A stretch of DNA of 37,528 nucleotides from Glycomyces dulcitolivorans (GCF_003265355.1 NZ_QFRW01000317.1:1-37528), one strand, 5' to 3'; positions 25,564 to 33,809 are shown, counted from the stretch's first letter. Made by a program: numbers and translations. Notes: generated from the sequence alone by a model not told the origin.

Positions 25564-25992
25564 GTGAGTACCTCAACGGCTGAGTACGCAGTCCTCCTTT
25601 ACAGTCATCGACCCGCGGTCATCGAACAGATGCGCTCGGCCATCGGCGAAGAGCCGGTCGAGGGGATCAGGATCGAGTACGCGGTCGCAGGTGAGTACGA
25701 CGAGGCGGTGGCCCTCATCGACAAGTACGAGATCGACCTCGTGCTGCTCGACGGGGAGGCGCAGCCCGCCGGCGGCCTCGGGATCGCCCGCCAACTCCGC
25801 GACGAGTTCGACGAGCCGCCGACGCTGGCGGTGGTGGTCGCGCGGGACGCGGACCGGTGGCTGGCGGCGTGGTCACGCGCCGATGCCGTCCTCAAGCACC
25901 CGCTCAACCCCGTGACGACCGGGCAGACGGTAGTAGACTTGCTGGTCAGCCGGGCATCGGGCTCGGCGCCGGCGCAGCGCGCCGCCTTATAG
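25564..25992 (+). CDS. Stand-alone receiver-like (pseudo-receiver) protein
   Basis: A 142-residue soluble protein with the alternating strand and helix pattern of a response-regulator receiver and no output domain. The expected phosphoacceptor Asp63 is kept in DLVLLDGEAQ, and a Lys is at the right place in ADAVLKHPLNP. The acidic pair after the first strand is missing, since VLLYSHRP replaces the usual VDD, so magnesium binding and normal phosphorylation are doubtful. The GTG at 25564 was chosen from the leaderless promoter arrangement; ATG 25555 overlaps the -10. It is divergent from ctaE, 197 bases away, and precedes trpD by 20 bases. Its role is unknown. Confidence 0.7.
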   Translation: MSTSTAEYAVLLYSHRPAVIEQMRSAIGEEPVEGIRIEYAVAGEYDEAVALIDKYEIDLVLLDGEAQPAGGLGIARQLRDEFDEPPTLAVVVARDADRWLAAWSRADAVLKHPLNPVTTGQTVVDLLVSRASGSAPAQRAAL

Positions 25993-26012
25993 TTCCTTCC
26001 CCGGGAGACCGT

Positions 26013-27077
26013 ATGTCTAGTCCGACCTGGCCCGATGTCCTCGCGCGCCTTTCCAGCGGCGACCATCTCGACGAGGCCAGCGCCGACTGGGCGATGGCGG
26101 AGATCATGGCGGGCAACGCCGATCCGGCGCAGTTGGCGGCGTTCGCGGTGCTGCTGCGCTCGAAGGGTGAGACGCCCGAGGAGATCGGTGCGATCGCGGG
26201 CCGGATGCTCGCGGAGACGACCCGTCTGGACCTGTCGGACCTGGGCGTGGCGGTGGACATCGTGGGCACCGGGGGCGACGGCTCGAACTCGGTGAACATC
26301 TCGACGATGGCGGCGATCGTGGTCGCGGCCGCCGGTGTGCCGGTCATCAAGCACGGCAACCGGTCGGCGTCCTCTTCTGTGGGTTCTGCGGATCTCCTGG
26401 AGGCTCTGGGCGTCGACCTCGACGCCACTGCGGAGCGCGTGGAGGCGTCCGTGCGCGAGGTGGGCATCGGCTTCGCGTTCGCGCGGACGTTCCACCCGGG
26501 GATGCGCCACGCCGGTCCGATCCGGGCCGCGCTGGGCATCCCGACGGTGTTCAACCTGCTTGGCCCCCTGACGAATCCGGGCCAGCCGCAGGCGGGCCTG
26601 ATCGGCTGCGCGGACCCGGTGAAGGCGCCGCTGATGGCGCAGGTGTTCGCGGCCCGCGGGGCCTCGGTGTTCGTGGTCCGCGGCGACGACGGCCTGGACG
26701 AGATCTCGACGTCGGCGACGACGTCGCAGTGGATCGCCTCGGGCGGGCGGGTATCGGTGGGCTCCATCGACGTCAAGGAGGTCGGCCTCGCCAACGCCGG
26801 CCCCGAAGCACTCCGCGGCGGCGACATCGACTTCAACACGAACGTCGCCCGGCAGGTGTTCGCTGGCGAGTCCGGCCCGGTTCGGGACGCGGTCCTCATC
26901 AACGCCGCGGCGGCCATGGCCTCGCGGCAGGGCCTCATCGACGGCGTCGACCTGCACGACGTGAAGATCCGCCGGGGCCTGCTGGCCTCGAACCTGGAGC
27001 TGGCGTCGAAGGCGATCGACGCCGGCGCGGCGAGCGGCCTCGTGGACCGCTGGGCGGAGTTCAGCAAGAAGCAGTAG
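26013..27077 (+). CDS. trpD: Anthranilate phosphoribosyltransferase
   Basis: A 354-residue enzyme of tryptophan synthesis that joins anthranilate to phosphoribosyl pyrophosphate. The PRPP-binding GTGGD is at 85-89, followed by NISTMAA, and KHGNR is at 113-117 with the family's SSxxGSADxLEALG block. FARTFHPGMRHAGPIRAALGIPTVFNLLGPLTNP contains the anthranilate-site residues. The ATG follows GGGAG. No other trp gene is here. Finding trpD beside the ctaE-qcr genes is a known actinobacterial arrangement. A terminator at 27092 follows. Confidence 0.96.
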   Translation: MSSPTWPDVLARLSSGDHLDEASADWAMAEIMAGNADPAQLAAFAVLLRSKGETPEEIGAIAGRMLAETTRLDLSDLGVAVDIVGTGGDGSNSVNISTMAAIVVAAAGVPVIKHGNRSASSSVGSADLLEALGVDLDATAERVEASVREVGIGFAFARTFHPGMRHAGPIRAALGIPTVFNLLGPLTNPGQPQAGLIGCADPVKAPLMAQVFAARGASVFVVRGDDGLDEISTSATTSQWIASGGRVSVGSIDVKEVGLANAGPEALRGGDIDFNTNVARQVFAGESGPVRDAVLINAAAAMASRQGLIDGVDLHDVKIRRGLLASNLELASKAIDAGAASGLVDRWAEFSKKQ

Positions 27078-27091
27078 ACGTGAAAACACGA

Positions 27092-27123
27092 AGGGGCGGA
27101 ACGCGATCGCGTTCCGCCCCTTC
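27092..27123. terminator. Bidirectional terminator after trpD
   Basis: AAGGGGCGGAACGC (27092-27105) and GCGTTCCGCCCCTT (27110-27123) form a perfect 14-bp stem with a GATC loop between convergent genes. A-rich sequence before it and T-rich sequence after it fit use on both strands. Confidence 0.85.
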
Positions 27124-27134
27124 GCTTTGCCGTC

Positions 27135-27914
27135 TTATTCGTACTTCTTGAGCTCGTCCTCGGAGGCGAGGGTCGCGGGGCGGGAGCCGGGGAGTTCGGT
27201 GCGGATGAGGACGCAGCCGCACTCCTCGCAGCGGAGGACCTCGTCGATGGGGGCGGACTTGATCGGGATCATGTCGGCCGGGGACTTCTCGATGCGGCAG
27301 GACCCGCAGCGGCGGCCGACGAGTTCGGCGGCGGCGATGGGCTGCTTGGCGTGGATGCGCTCGTAGAGCTCGACGAGGCGGTCGGGGATGTTGATCGCGA
27401 GGGCCTCGCGGGTGGAGGAGGCGTCGGCGGTCTCGGCCTCGATCTCTCCGAGGAGGCGGCCCCGGTCGGCTTCGGCGTCGGCGAGGACGGTCTCGGCCTC
27501 GCCGAGCTGGCGGCGGGCCTCGGCGAGCTCGGCGTCGAGGGCCTCGCGGCGCTCCATGAGTTCGAGCTCGTCGTCCTCCAGGCTGGCCTGGCGGCGGGCG
27601 AGGGATTCGAGTTCGCTCTGGAGCCCTTCGAGCTCCTTGGCGCTGGCGCCGGCGGCCATGCGGTCGCGGTCGGAGGCGGCGCGGTTCTTGACGAGGTCGA
27701 CCTCGCGTTCGACGCGGTCGATGTCGCGGTCGAGGTCGGCGATGTCACCGGTCAGGTTGGCGGCCTTGTCCCCCAGGGCGCGGAGGCGCTGCGACGCGGT
27801 CGCGAACGCCGGGTCGGCGTCGAGCTTCCTACGGCGCTGCGCCAGCTGCGAGAGGGTGGTGTCGACCGCCTGGAGTTCGAGCAGTCGGCGCTGATCGAAG
27901 AGGTCGGCTTTCAA
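27135..27914 (-). CDS. Coiled-coil protein with C-terminal C4 zinc ribbon (DUF164/CdsZ-like)
   Basis: A 259-residue protein. Residues 10-185 form a long antiparallel coiled coil rich in Glu, Arg and Leu heptads. The C-terminal zinc ribbon has Cys203-Cys206 (CGSC) and Cys229-Cys232 (CEEC). The start is a TTG placed directly after the TAG of the Nif3-family gene, with GGGGTGA 8 bases upstream, giving the MKAD beginning that I recall from homologues. The pairing with Nif3 is common in actinobacteria. Proposed roles in ribosome or RNA-related functions remain uncertain. Confidence 0.88.
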   Translation of the reverse strand: MKADLFDQRRLLELQAVDTTLSQLAQRRRKLDADPAFATASQRLRALGDKAANLTGDIADLDRDIDRVEREVDLVKNRAASDRDRMAAGASAKELEGLQSELESLARRQASLEDDELELMERREALDAELAEARRQLGEAETVLADAEADRGRLLGEIEAETADASSTREALAINIPDRLVELYERIHAKQPIAAAELVGRRCGSCRIEKSPADMIPIKSAPIDEVLRCEECGCVLIRTELPGSRPATLASEDELKKYE

Positions 27915-28739
27915 CTAGTTCACCCCGGGTTTCTGGTGGATGGTCCACGGATCGGTGTCGAGGTCGGAGACGATGACGTCGTCGACCAGACGGGACAGGT
28001 GCTCGGCAACAGTATCGAGCCAGGGCCGCTCGGTCGCCCAGTGGGCGGCGTCGATGAGGGCCGGACCGCTTCCGGCGAGGTGCTCGCTCACCGGATGGTG
28101 GCGGAGGTCGGCGGTCAGGTAGGCGTTCGCGCCGGCCGCCGCGGCGTCCGCGATGAACGAGTCGCCGGCGCCTCCGCAGACGGCGACGGTGCTGATCTGG
28201 CGGTCGGGGTCGCCCGCGGCGCGCACGCCCCACACGGTCTGCGGAAGGGCCTTGGCGGCGCGTTCGACGAGGTCGGCGAGGCTGAGGGTCTGCGGGAGGC
28301 GGCCGATGCGGCCGGAGCCGCGGCCGGTCCCGTGGTGCTCGGCACCGGTGAGCGGCCGCAGGGGCCTGAGGTCGACCAGGCCGAGCCGGTCGGCGAGGGC
28401 GTCGGAGACGCCGGGGTTGGCAACGTCGGCGTTGGTGTGGGCGACGTAGAGGCCCATGCCGGACTCGATGAGGGTGTGGACGAGGTCGCCCTTGTAGTCG
28501 GCGGCGGGATCGAGGCTGGAGACGCCGCGGAGCAGGAGCGGGTGGTGGGCGACGATGAGGTCGCAGTCGGCCTCGATCGCCTCGATGACCGTGGCGGGGA
28601 CGACGTCGACGACGCAGAGGATCCGGCGGACCGAGTTCCCGCCGCGGCCCACGACGAGGCCCACCCGGTCCCAGTCCTCGGCCCAGCGGCGCGGGTACAG
28701 GTCGTCGAGTGCAGCGGTGATCTCGCTGAGCGTGCGCAT
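27915..28739 (-). CDS. Nif3-like dinuclear metal center protein (GTP cyclohydrolase I type 2 family)
   Basis: A 274-residue protein of the Nif3/YbgI/YqfO family. The two-metal site residues are present: His65 and His66 (VAHHPLLLRG), His101 and Asp105 (HTNADVA), and His233 and Glu237 (AHWATERP). The function is not settled, with proposals that include hydrolase activity. The ATG at 28739 lies 7 bases after TAGACT, with only a weak AGG before it, so a leaderless mRNA is likely. A longer open frame runs back to 30068 across the HTH gene, but it has no family resemblance there. It is in one operon with the zinc-ribbon gene. Confidence 0.9.
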   Translation of the reverse strand: MRTLSEITAALDDLYPRRWAEDWDRVGLVVGRGGNSVRRILCVVDVVPATVIEAIEADCDLIVAHHPLLLRGVSSLDPAADYKGDLVHTLIESGMGLYVAHTNADVANPGVSDALADRLGLVDLRPLRPLTGAEHHGTGRGSGRIGRLPQTLSLADLVERAAKALPQTVWGVRAAGDPDRQISTVAVCGGAGDSFIADAAAAGANAYLTADLRHHPVSEHLAGSGPALIDAAHWATERPWLDTVAEHLSRLVDDVIVSDLDTDPWTIHQKPGVN

Positions 28740-28746
28740 GTGCCTG

Positions 28747-28752
28747 AGTCTA
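28747..28752 (-). promoter_or_regulatory. -10 element of the Nif3-zinc ribbon operon
   Basis: TAGACT on the minus strand lies 7 bases before the ATG at 28739, the spacing expected for a leaderless transcript. No clear -35 was found. Confidence 0.4.
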
Positions 28753-28870
28753 TTGACGAATCGGGCGCCGCGGTGAGGGGTGTGCCCGGAGCCTGAGCAG
28801 CGGCGGCTCCGGGGCACACTCGCGCACCGTGCGCGACGGGAGGGACGGGTCCTCGAACGGACCGGGCCCC

Positions 28871-30109
28871 TCAGTTCAGGGCGCCCACCTCCTCGGCGAG
28901 GCGCCGCACGTCCTGGGCGGGCTCGCCCTTGGAGCGGTGCAGGATCTGGTCGATGAGGTCGACGGCGAGCGGCCGGCAGCGGATCTCGGCCGGGGCGTTG
29001 CGGTCGGCGGTCACCAGGTGGCGGCCGGCCCGCTCGATGTCGCCGACCTGGATGCAGGCCCGCGACATGTCGAGGAAGTGGTGCGCGCGCCGCTCGGCGA
29101 CCAGGTCGGCCAGCGCGGCGGGCGGGATGGACTCGTGGACGGCAAGCGCGTCGCCGCCCTCGCCGAGCTCGACGAAGGCCGCTGCGCGGTGCAGCAGCAC
29201 GTTCGTGGGCCCGAACGAGGTGTAGTAGTAGTTCGCGTCCCGGCCGAGGATGTTGGCGGCGCGGGAGGCGCTGTCGAGCAGGTCGTCGCTGGTGGTCGCG
29301 TCCCCGGCGAGGGCGGCGGCCATGGCGCCCTGGAGCAGCAGCGCCCCGTAGACGCTGATCGCGGCCGGGCTGGAGGACTCGCCGCCGTGCTCGGAGATGA
29401 GCCCGTGGGCGACTTGGACGTTCAGGTCGAGTGCGGCCTGGTAGCGGCCGAGGGACCGGAGCGCGTTGGCGACCCGCGTGGTGGCGATGCCGGCCAGGAG
29501 CGGGTCGTTGCCGCGGTTGGCGGCGGAGATGGCGCGGTCGGCGGCGAGCCAGGCGAGCTGGGCCTCCCCGAGCTTGCGCAGGACCGTGGACGCGATCTGG
29601 TAGACCTGCGTCATCAGTTCGGCGGCGTCGGCGCTGGTGCCGCCGACGGGCTTGTCCTCGGCGACGGGCGTGTCGCGCAGGAGCTGGATGAGCGACCTGG
29701 CGACGACCGGGTAGTGGCCCTTCTCGAAGGCGAGCCAGCAGTAGTTCACGGCCCCTTTGAGTTCGGGGATGGGTGTCGGGTCGAGCGGGGCGGCTTCGAG
29801 GAAGCGGCCGAGGCGCTCGTAGCGTTCGAGGGACTGGCGGATGGACTCGACCTCCACCTGGTCGAGGCAGCCGCCGAGGCCCGGCCGGCGCCGGGGCTCG
29901 CGGCCGAGGAGCTGGGCGGAGTCGACGCTCAGCGCTTCGGCGAGTTCGGTGATGACGGAGTACTTGTCGAGGCGGCGGACGCCGCGCTCGATCTTGTCGA
30001 CCCAGCTCTTGGACTTGCCGATCCGGTCGGCGAAGACCTGCTGGGACATGCCGCGGCGCTGACGCCAATAGGCGACGCGCCGCCCCATAGGTTGCGTTTC
30101 GGACTCCAT
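28871..30109 (-). CDS. XRE-type HTH regulator with TPR-like repeats
   Basis: A 412-residue regulator. Residues 9-65 are an XRE helix-turn-helix (RRGMSQQVFADRIGKSKSWVDKIERG). The rest is alpha-helical with TPR-like units, for example ALRSLGRYQAALDLNVQVAHGL and AAFVELGEGGDALAVHESI. Such proteins are numerous in actinomycetes, and some sense small peptides or metabolites through the repeats. The start is taken at the ATG at 30109, behind GGTGGGG; a GTG 12 bases further upstream is an alternative. TATATAG lies just before it and may be the -10. The nearest divergent gene is the small membrane protein at 30552. Confidence 0.85.
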   Translation of the reverse strand: MESETQPMGRRVAYWRQRRGMSQQVFADRIGKSKSWVDKIERGVRRLDKYSVITELAEALSVDSAQLLGREPRRRPGLGGCLDQVEVESIRQSLERYERLGRFLEAAPLDPTPIPELKGAVNYCWLAFEKGHYPVVARSLIQLLRDTPVAEDKPVGGTSADAAELMTQVYQIASTVLRKLGEAQLAWLAADRAISAANRGNDPLLAGIATTRVANALRSLGRYQAALDLNVQVAHGLISEHGGESSSPAAISVYGALLLQGAMAAALAGDATTSDDLLDSASRAANILGRDANYYYTSFGPTNVLLHRAAAFVELGEGGDALAVHESIPPAALADLVAERRAHHFLDMSRACIQVGDIERAGRHLVTADRNAPAEIRCRPLAVDLIDQILHRSKGEPAQDVRRLAEEVGALN

Positions 30110-30121
30110 GTCAGACCCCAC

Positions 30122-30551
30122 CGTCTATATAGGAGTTACACGAGGACTTCGGGACTTCAGAGGTTCAGGTCTCGCAGTTGCGTGCGGTATTCGGTTGTGC
30201 GTGCGGTTCGGCGCGGCCCCGACCAGAGGGCCGTCGCCGCGCCGGGGCGCGGTGCGGCGGTTGTCAGCAGTGCTTTGGTTGTCTTGACCCGCACGAGGTT
30301 CGGTTCCGCCGGCGCGGCACCGGACGTGCCGCACGCGGCGCCCCGACACTATGTGTTTACCGTCTTTCGGCCTGGTGCACAACGGCCGCGAACTGCCAAT
30401 GTGACGCTCTGGTGGAGCGTGCTTACAGTCTTGCTCGGATGGTCCGGTCCACTGTCGCCTATCAGGGGTTATGCCGGGTTTCGGTCGCCCGAACTCGTGA
30501 AACTTGCACATGCAACGTGTCGATTCAAGGGCCTCACTCGTTGTGTCGGAT
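30122..30551. other. 430-base intergenic region between HTH regulator and small membrane protein
   Basis: This is the longest gap in the window and is less GC-rich than its surroundings in its right half. Next to the regulator, GGACTTC and GGGACTTC form a direct repeat (30144-30158) that could be an operator. The right end carries the left arm of the dyad at 30536-30568. A 145-codon frame on the minus strand covers the region but shows no protein-like composition or start signal. I found no tRNA. Confidence 0.4.
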
Positions 30552-30568
30552 ATGAGACACAACCGAGT
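30536..30568. promoter_or_regulatory. Inverted repeat spanning the start codon of the small membrane protein gene
   Basis: ACTCGTTGTGTC (30536-30547) and GACACAACCGAGT (30556-30568) are complementary over 12 pairs with one bulged base, and are separated by 8 bases. The loop contains the ATG at 30552-30554. It could be a DNA operator or an RNA hairpin that presents or hides the start codon. Confidence 0.6.
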
Positions 30569-30809
30569 AGTCGCGCGCCGCGAACATCGGCGCGCCTTCC
30601 GCAGGGCGTTCCTGACCGCCGCCGTCGCGACCGCGCTGGCCGCCGCACTGGGCTACGCGATCGCCTTCTCGCCGCTCGCCGGATGGGCGACGCTCGGCGT
30701 CGCCGCGGCGGGGGCCGTGAGCCTCTGGCTCGAATCGCGCGCCGGCCGCGCGGCCACGCCGCCGCCCGTGCCGCGCCTGTACTTCTTCCCCTCGTCGAGC
30801 GACGACTGA
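30552..30809 (+). CDS. Small hypothetical membrane protein
   Basis: An 85-residue protein with a basic N-terminus (about 1-18), two hydrophobic segments (about 20-38 and 42-60) and a short Pro-rich tail ending in an acidic DD. The topology would place both ends inside. I do not recognise the family. The ATG at 30552 is chosen because the protein composition becomes typical there; an in-frame ATG at 30504 exists but adds a poorly structured stretch. No good ribosome binding site is visible, and the start codon lies in the loop of a strong inverted repeat. Confidence 0.55.
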   Translation: MRHNRVVARREHRRAFRRAFLTAAVATALAAALGYAIAFSPLAGWATLGVAAAGAVSLWLESRAGRAATPPPVPRLYFFPSSSDD

Positions 30810-30827
30810 AGCACCGCCGAGCGACGA

Positions 30828-31622
30828 CTAGTTGAGGCGGACCACCAGGCACTTGCCGCCCTGGTACACGCCGCCGTCGACGTTGAGGACGAGCCCGTCG
30901 CAGTAGCGGCGGGCCTGGGTGACCTGGGACGGTTCGAGCTCGGTCGTGTCGGGGATCGTCGAGTGGCCGTGGATGAGCTCGTCGCCGCCGAAGGACCGCA
31001 GCAGCCCGCGCACGCGCGCGGGGCCCTCCTCGCCGAGGAACTCGTGGCGGCGGGTCAGCTCCCGGAACAGCTGCCACCACTCCTCGGGCTCGTCGGAGGC
31101 GAGGATCTTGCGGACCGCGGAGTTCACCGCCTCCTCGCTGCGCCCGTACGCGAGGTAGGACTCGGAGTCGGAGTGGACCAGGAGCGAGCGGTCGACGACG
31201 TGGAGGACCCGGCGGGTCTCCAGCCACTTCACCTCGTCCTCGGTGAGGGAGTCGAGCTCGTCCTCGAAGCCGCCGTTGAGGACCCACCAGTGGAGGAACT
31301 GCCGGTCCATGCCGTCGACGTCGGTGAACGCGACGTCGCCGAAGCGCCGGGACCCGAGCACCAGCACCTCGTGGTTGCCGATGAGGGTGTCGACGTGGCC
31401 GCCCTCGGCCGCGGCCTGCCCGGCGAGCCGGCGGAGCAGCCGGACCACGGCCACGCCCTCCTCGCCGCGGTCGAACAGGTCGCCGAGGATCCACAGGCGC
31501 GCGTCGCCGCCGGTCCACTTCGCGTCCGCGTCGACGAGTCCGCGCCCGCGCAGCGCCTCCAGGAGTGCGTCGAAGTGGCCGTGGATGTCGCTGGCCACGA
31601 ACAGCGGACTCGATTCAGACAT
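30828..31622 (-). CDS. Calcineurin-like metallophosphoesterase
   Basis: A 264-residue soluble phosphoesterase. The two-metal motifs are complete: Asp12 and His14 (DIHGH), Asp48 and Asp51 (GDLFDRG), Asn83 and His84 (GNHE), then LLVHSD and IHGHS. It resembles the PrpA/ApaH-like Ser/Thr phosphatases more than cyclic nucleotide enzymes, but the substrate is not clear. The ATG lies 7 bases after TAATAT and lacks a ribosome binding site, so the mRNA is probably leaderless. It is divergent from the M3 peptidase gene. Confidence 0.88.
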   Translation of the reverse strand: MSESSPLFVASDIHGHFDALLEALRGRGLVDADAKWTGGDARLWILGDLFDRGEEGVAVVRLLRRLAGQAAAEGGHVDTLIGNHEVLVLGSRRFGDVAFTDVDGMDRQFLHWWVLNGGFEDELDSLTEDEVKWLETRRVLHVVDRSLLVHSDSESYLAYGRSEEAVNSAVRKILASDEPEEWWQLFRELTRRHEFLGEEGPARVRGLLRSFGGDELIHGHSTIPDTTELEPSQVTQARRYCDGLVLNVDGGVYQGGKCLVVRLN

Positions 31623-31629
31623 GGTGCCG

Positions 31630-31635
31630 ATATTA
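31630..31635 (-). promoter_or_regulatory. -10 element of the metallophosphoesterase gene, leaderless arrangement
   Basis: TAATAT on the minus strand ends 7 bases before the ATG at 31622, the same hexamer and spacing as at the pseudo-receiver gene. Confidence 0.5.
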
Positions 31636-31697
31636 GTGCGGCGGGATGCCGTTCGGTGAGGTTGTCGCCTGCACGTTCACAAGCACTCCCTATCCGC

Positions 31698-31727
31698 TTG
31701 CCGCGCGGCAGGTAGGCGCAATAGGAT
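31698..31727 (+). promoter_or_regulatory. Promoter of the M3 peptidase gene
   Basis: TTGCCG (31698-31703) and TAGGAT (31722-31727) are 18 bases apart. The GTG start follows about 40 bases later, after GAGGAG. Confidence 0.55.
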
Positions 31728-31769
31728 TCGGCCACCGCCATTCTCAGCCGACCGCCGCGAGGAGCATCC

Positions 31770-33809
31770 GTGACCGACAACCCGTTCCTGTCCCCCTCCG
31801 AACTCCCCTATCAGCTCCCGCCGTTCGCGGACATCCGCAACGAGCACTACCTCCCGGCGTACGAGGCCGGCATGGCCGAGCAGCTGGAGAAGGTCGCGGC
31901 GATCACCGCGAGTGCGGAGGAGCCGACCTTCGCGAACACGATCGTCGCCCTCGACCTCTCCGGCCAGGGGATCCTCAAGCGGGTCAACATCGCGTTCTTC
32001 AACAAGAACTCCTCGGACACCGACGACGAGCTCAACGCGATCGAGTCCGAGATCAGCCCGAAGCTCGCCGCGCACGCCGACAAGATCCTGCTGAACGCCG
32101 ACCTGTTCGCGCGCATCGAGACCCTCTGGCAGGACCGCGAGAAGCTGGGCCTGGACGAGCAGGACGAGCGGCTCCTGGAGCGCTACCGGACCGAGTTCGT
32201 GCGCGGCGGCGCGGCGCTCGACGACGCCGGCAAGGAGCGCCTGGCCGCCGTCAACGCCGAGCTCGCGGAGCTCGCCTCCAAGTTCAACCAGCAGATCCTC
32301 ACCGACATCAACGACGCGGCCGTCCACGTCACGGACGTCGCGGAGCTCGACGGCCTCGGGGACGACCAGATCGGGGCCGCCGCCTCGGCCGCGAAGGACC
32401 GCGGCCTCGACGGCTACCTGATCACCCAGTCGAACTTCTCCCGCCACCCGCTCCTGGAGGACCTGAAGGACCGCGCCCTGCGCGAGCGCCTCTACAAGGC
32501 CACCATCGGGCGCGGCAAGGACAACGCCGCCACGCTCCTGCGGATGATCGCCCTGCGCGCCGAGAAGGCGCAGCTGCTGGGCTTCGAGCACTTCGCGGCC
32601 TACATCGCCGCCGACGGCACCGCCGGGAACGCCGGCATCATCGCCGAGCGCCTGTCCGGGCTCGCCGAGGCGTCGGTGCGCAACGCCCGCCGCGAGGCCG
32701 CCGACCTCCAGGAGGTCATCGACGCCGAGGGCGGCGACTTCCCGCTCGCCGCGTGGGACTGGTCGTTCTACTCCAAGCAGGTCCGCCAGGCCCGGTACGG
32801 CTTCGACGCCGAGGAGTTCAAGCCCTACCTCGAACTCGACCGGGTCCTCGTCGACGGCGTCTTCTACGCCGCCGAGAAGGAGTTCGGCCTCACGTTCGAG
32901 GAGCGCAAGGACCTCGTCGGGTACCACCCCGAGGCCCGCGTGTGGGAGGTCTTCGACTCGGGGAAGCCGCTCGGCCTGTTCGTGGGCGACTTCTTCACCC
33001 GCGACTCGAAGAAGGGCGGCGCGTGGATGAACGCGCTCGTCGTCCAGTCCGACCTCATCGGCGACAAGCCGGTCGTGGTGAACAACCTGAACATCGTCAA
33101 GCCGTCCGAGGGCCAGCCCGCGCTCATCTCGGTGGACAACGTGACCACGCTCTTCCACGAGTTCGGCCACGCCCTCCACGGCCTGCTGTCGGCCTGCCGC
33201 TACCCGAAGACGTCCATGACCTCGACCCCGCGCGACTTCGTCGAGTACCCGTCGCAGGTCAACGAGATGTGGGAGGACTGGCCCGAGGTCGTCGCGAACT
33301 ACGCCCGCCACCACGTGACCGGCGAGGCCGCCCCGGCCGAGCTCATCGCGCAGTGGAAGGCCGCCGGCAAGTTCGGCGAGGGCTTCGCGTCCACCGAGTA
33401 CCTGGCCGCTGCGATCCTCGACCAGGCCTGGCACCGCCTCTCCCCCGAGGACGTGCCCGACGGCGGCGACGACCCGTACGCGGTCGTGGAGGCCTTCGAG
33501 CGCAAGGCCCTCGAAGACGCCGGGATCTACCTGCCCGAGATCGCCCCGCGCTACCGCTCGGGCTACTTCGCGCACATCTCCATCGGCTACGCCGCCGGGT
33601 ACTACTCGTACATCTGGTCGGAGATCCTCGACGCCGACACCGTCGAGTGGTTCAAGGAGAACGGCGGCCTGACCCGCGCCAACGGCGACCACTTCCGCGA
33701 GACGCTGCTGAGCAAGGGCGGGTCCATCGACCCGATGGAGTCCTTCCGGCGCTTCCGCGGCCGCGACGCCGAGATCGACCCGCTCCTGGAGCGGCGAGGA
33801 CTGAAGTAG
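31770..33809 (+). CDS. M3-family zinc oligopeptidase (peptidyl-dipeptidase Dcp-like)
   Basis: A 679-residue cytoplasmic metallopeptidase that trims short peptides. The zinc site is His463, Glu464 and His467 (HEFGH) with Glu492 in DFVEYPSQ, at the spacing of the M3 family. SRYP-type residues and a C-terminal YFAHISIGYAAGYYSYIWSE block, with the substrate-binding Tyr/Gly stretch, are present. The length and the N-terminal NPFLSPSELPYQLPPFADI match Dcp. No signal peptide is seen. The GTG start follows GAGGAG, and a branched terminator is at 33816. Confidence 0.95.
   Translation: MTDNPFLSPSELPYQLPPFADIRNEHYLPAYEAGMAEQLEKVAAITASAEEPTFANTIVALDLSGQGILKRVNIAFFNKNSSDTDDELNAIESEISPKLAAHADKILLNADLFARIETLWQDREKLGLDEQDERLLERYRTEFVRGGAALDDAGKERLAAVNAELAELASKFNQQILTDINDAAVHVTDVAELDGLGDDQIGAAASAAKDRGLDGYLITQSNFSRHPLLEDLKDRALRERLYKATIGRGKDNAATLLRMIALRAEKAQLLGFEHFAAYIAADGTAGNAGIIAERLSGLAEASVRNARREAADLQEVIDAEGGDFPLAAWDWSFYSKQVRQARYGFDAEEFKPYLELDRVLVDGVFYAAEKEFGLTFEERKDLVGYHPEARVWEVFDSGKPLGLFVGDFFTRDSKKGGAWMNALVVQSDLIGDKPVVVNNLNIVKPSEGQPALISVDNVTTLFHEFGHALHGLLSACRYPKTSMTSTPRDFVEYPSQVNEMWEDWPEVVANYARHHVTGEAAPAELIAQWKAAGKFGEGFASTEYLAAAILDQAWHRLSPEDVPDGGDDPYAVVEAFERKALEDAGIYLPEIAPRYRSGYFAHISIGYAAGYYSYIWSEILDADTVEWFKENGGLTRANGDHFRETLLSKGGSIDPMESFRRFRGRDAEIDPLLERRGLK

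Noticed and set aside
27915-30068. A 717-codon minus-strand frame that could suggest a fusion with the Nif3 protein
   Set aside because: The part before 28739 is Arg/Pro-rich antisense-type sequence out of frame with the HTH/TPR gene. A -10 element and an ATG mark the true Nif3 start.
30125-30562. A 145-codon minus-strand frame in the large intergenic region
   Set aside because: There is no ribosome binding site, no recognisable fold or membrane segment, and the composition looks random.
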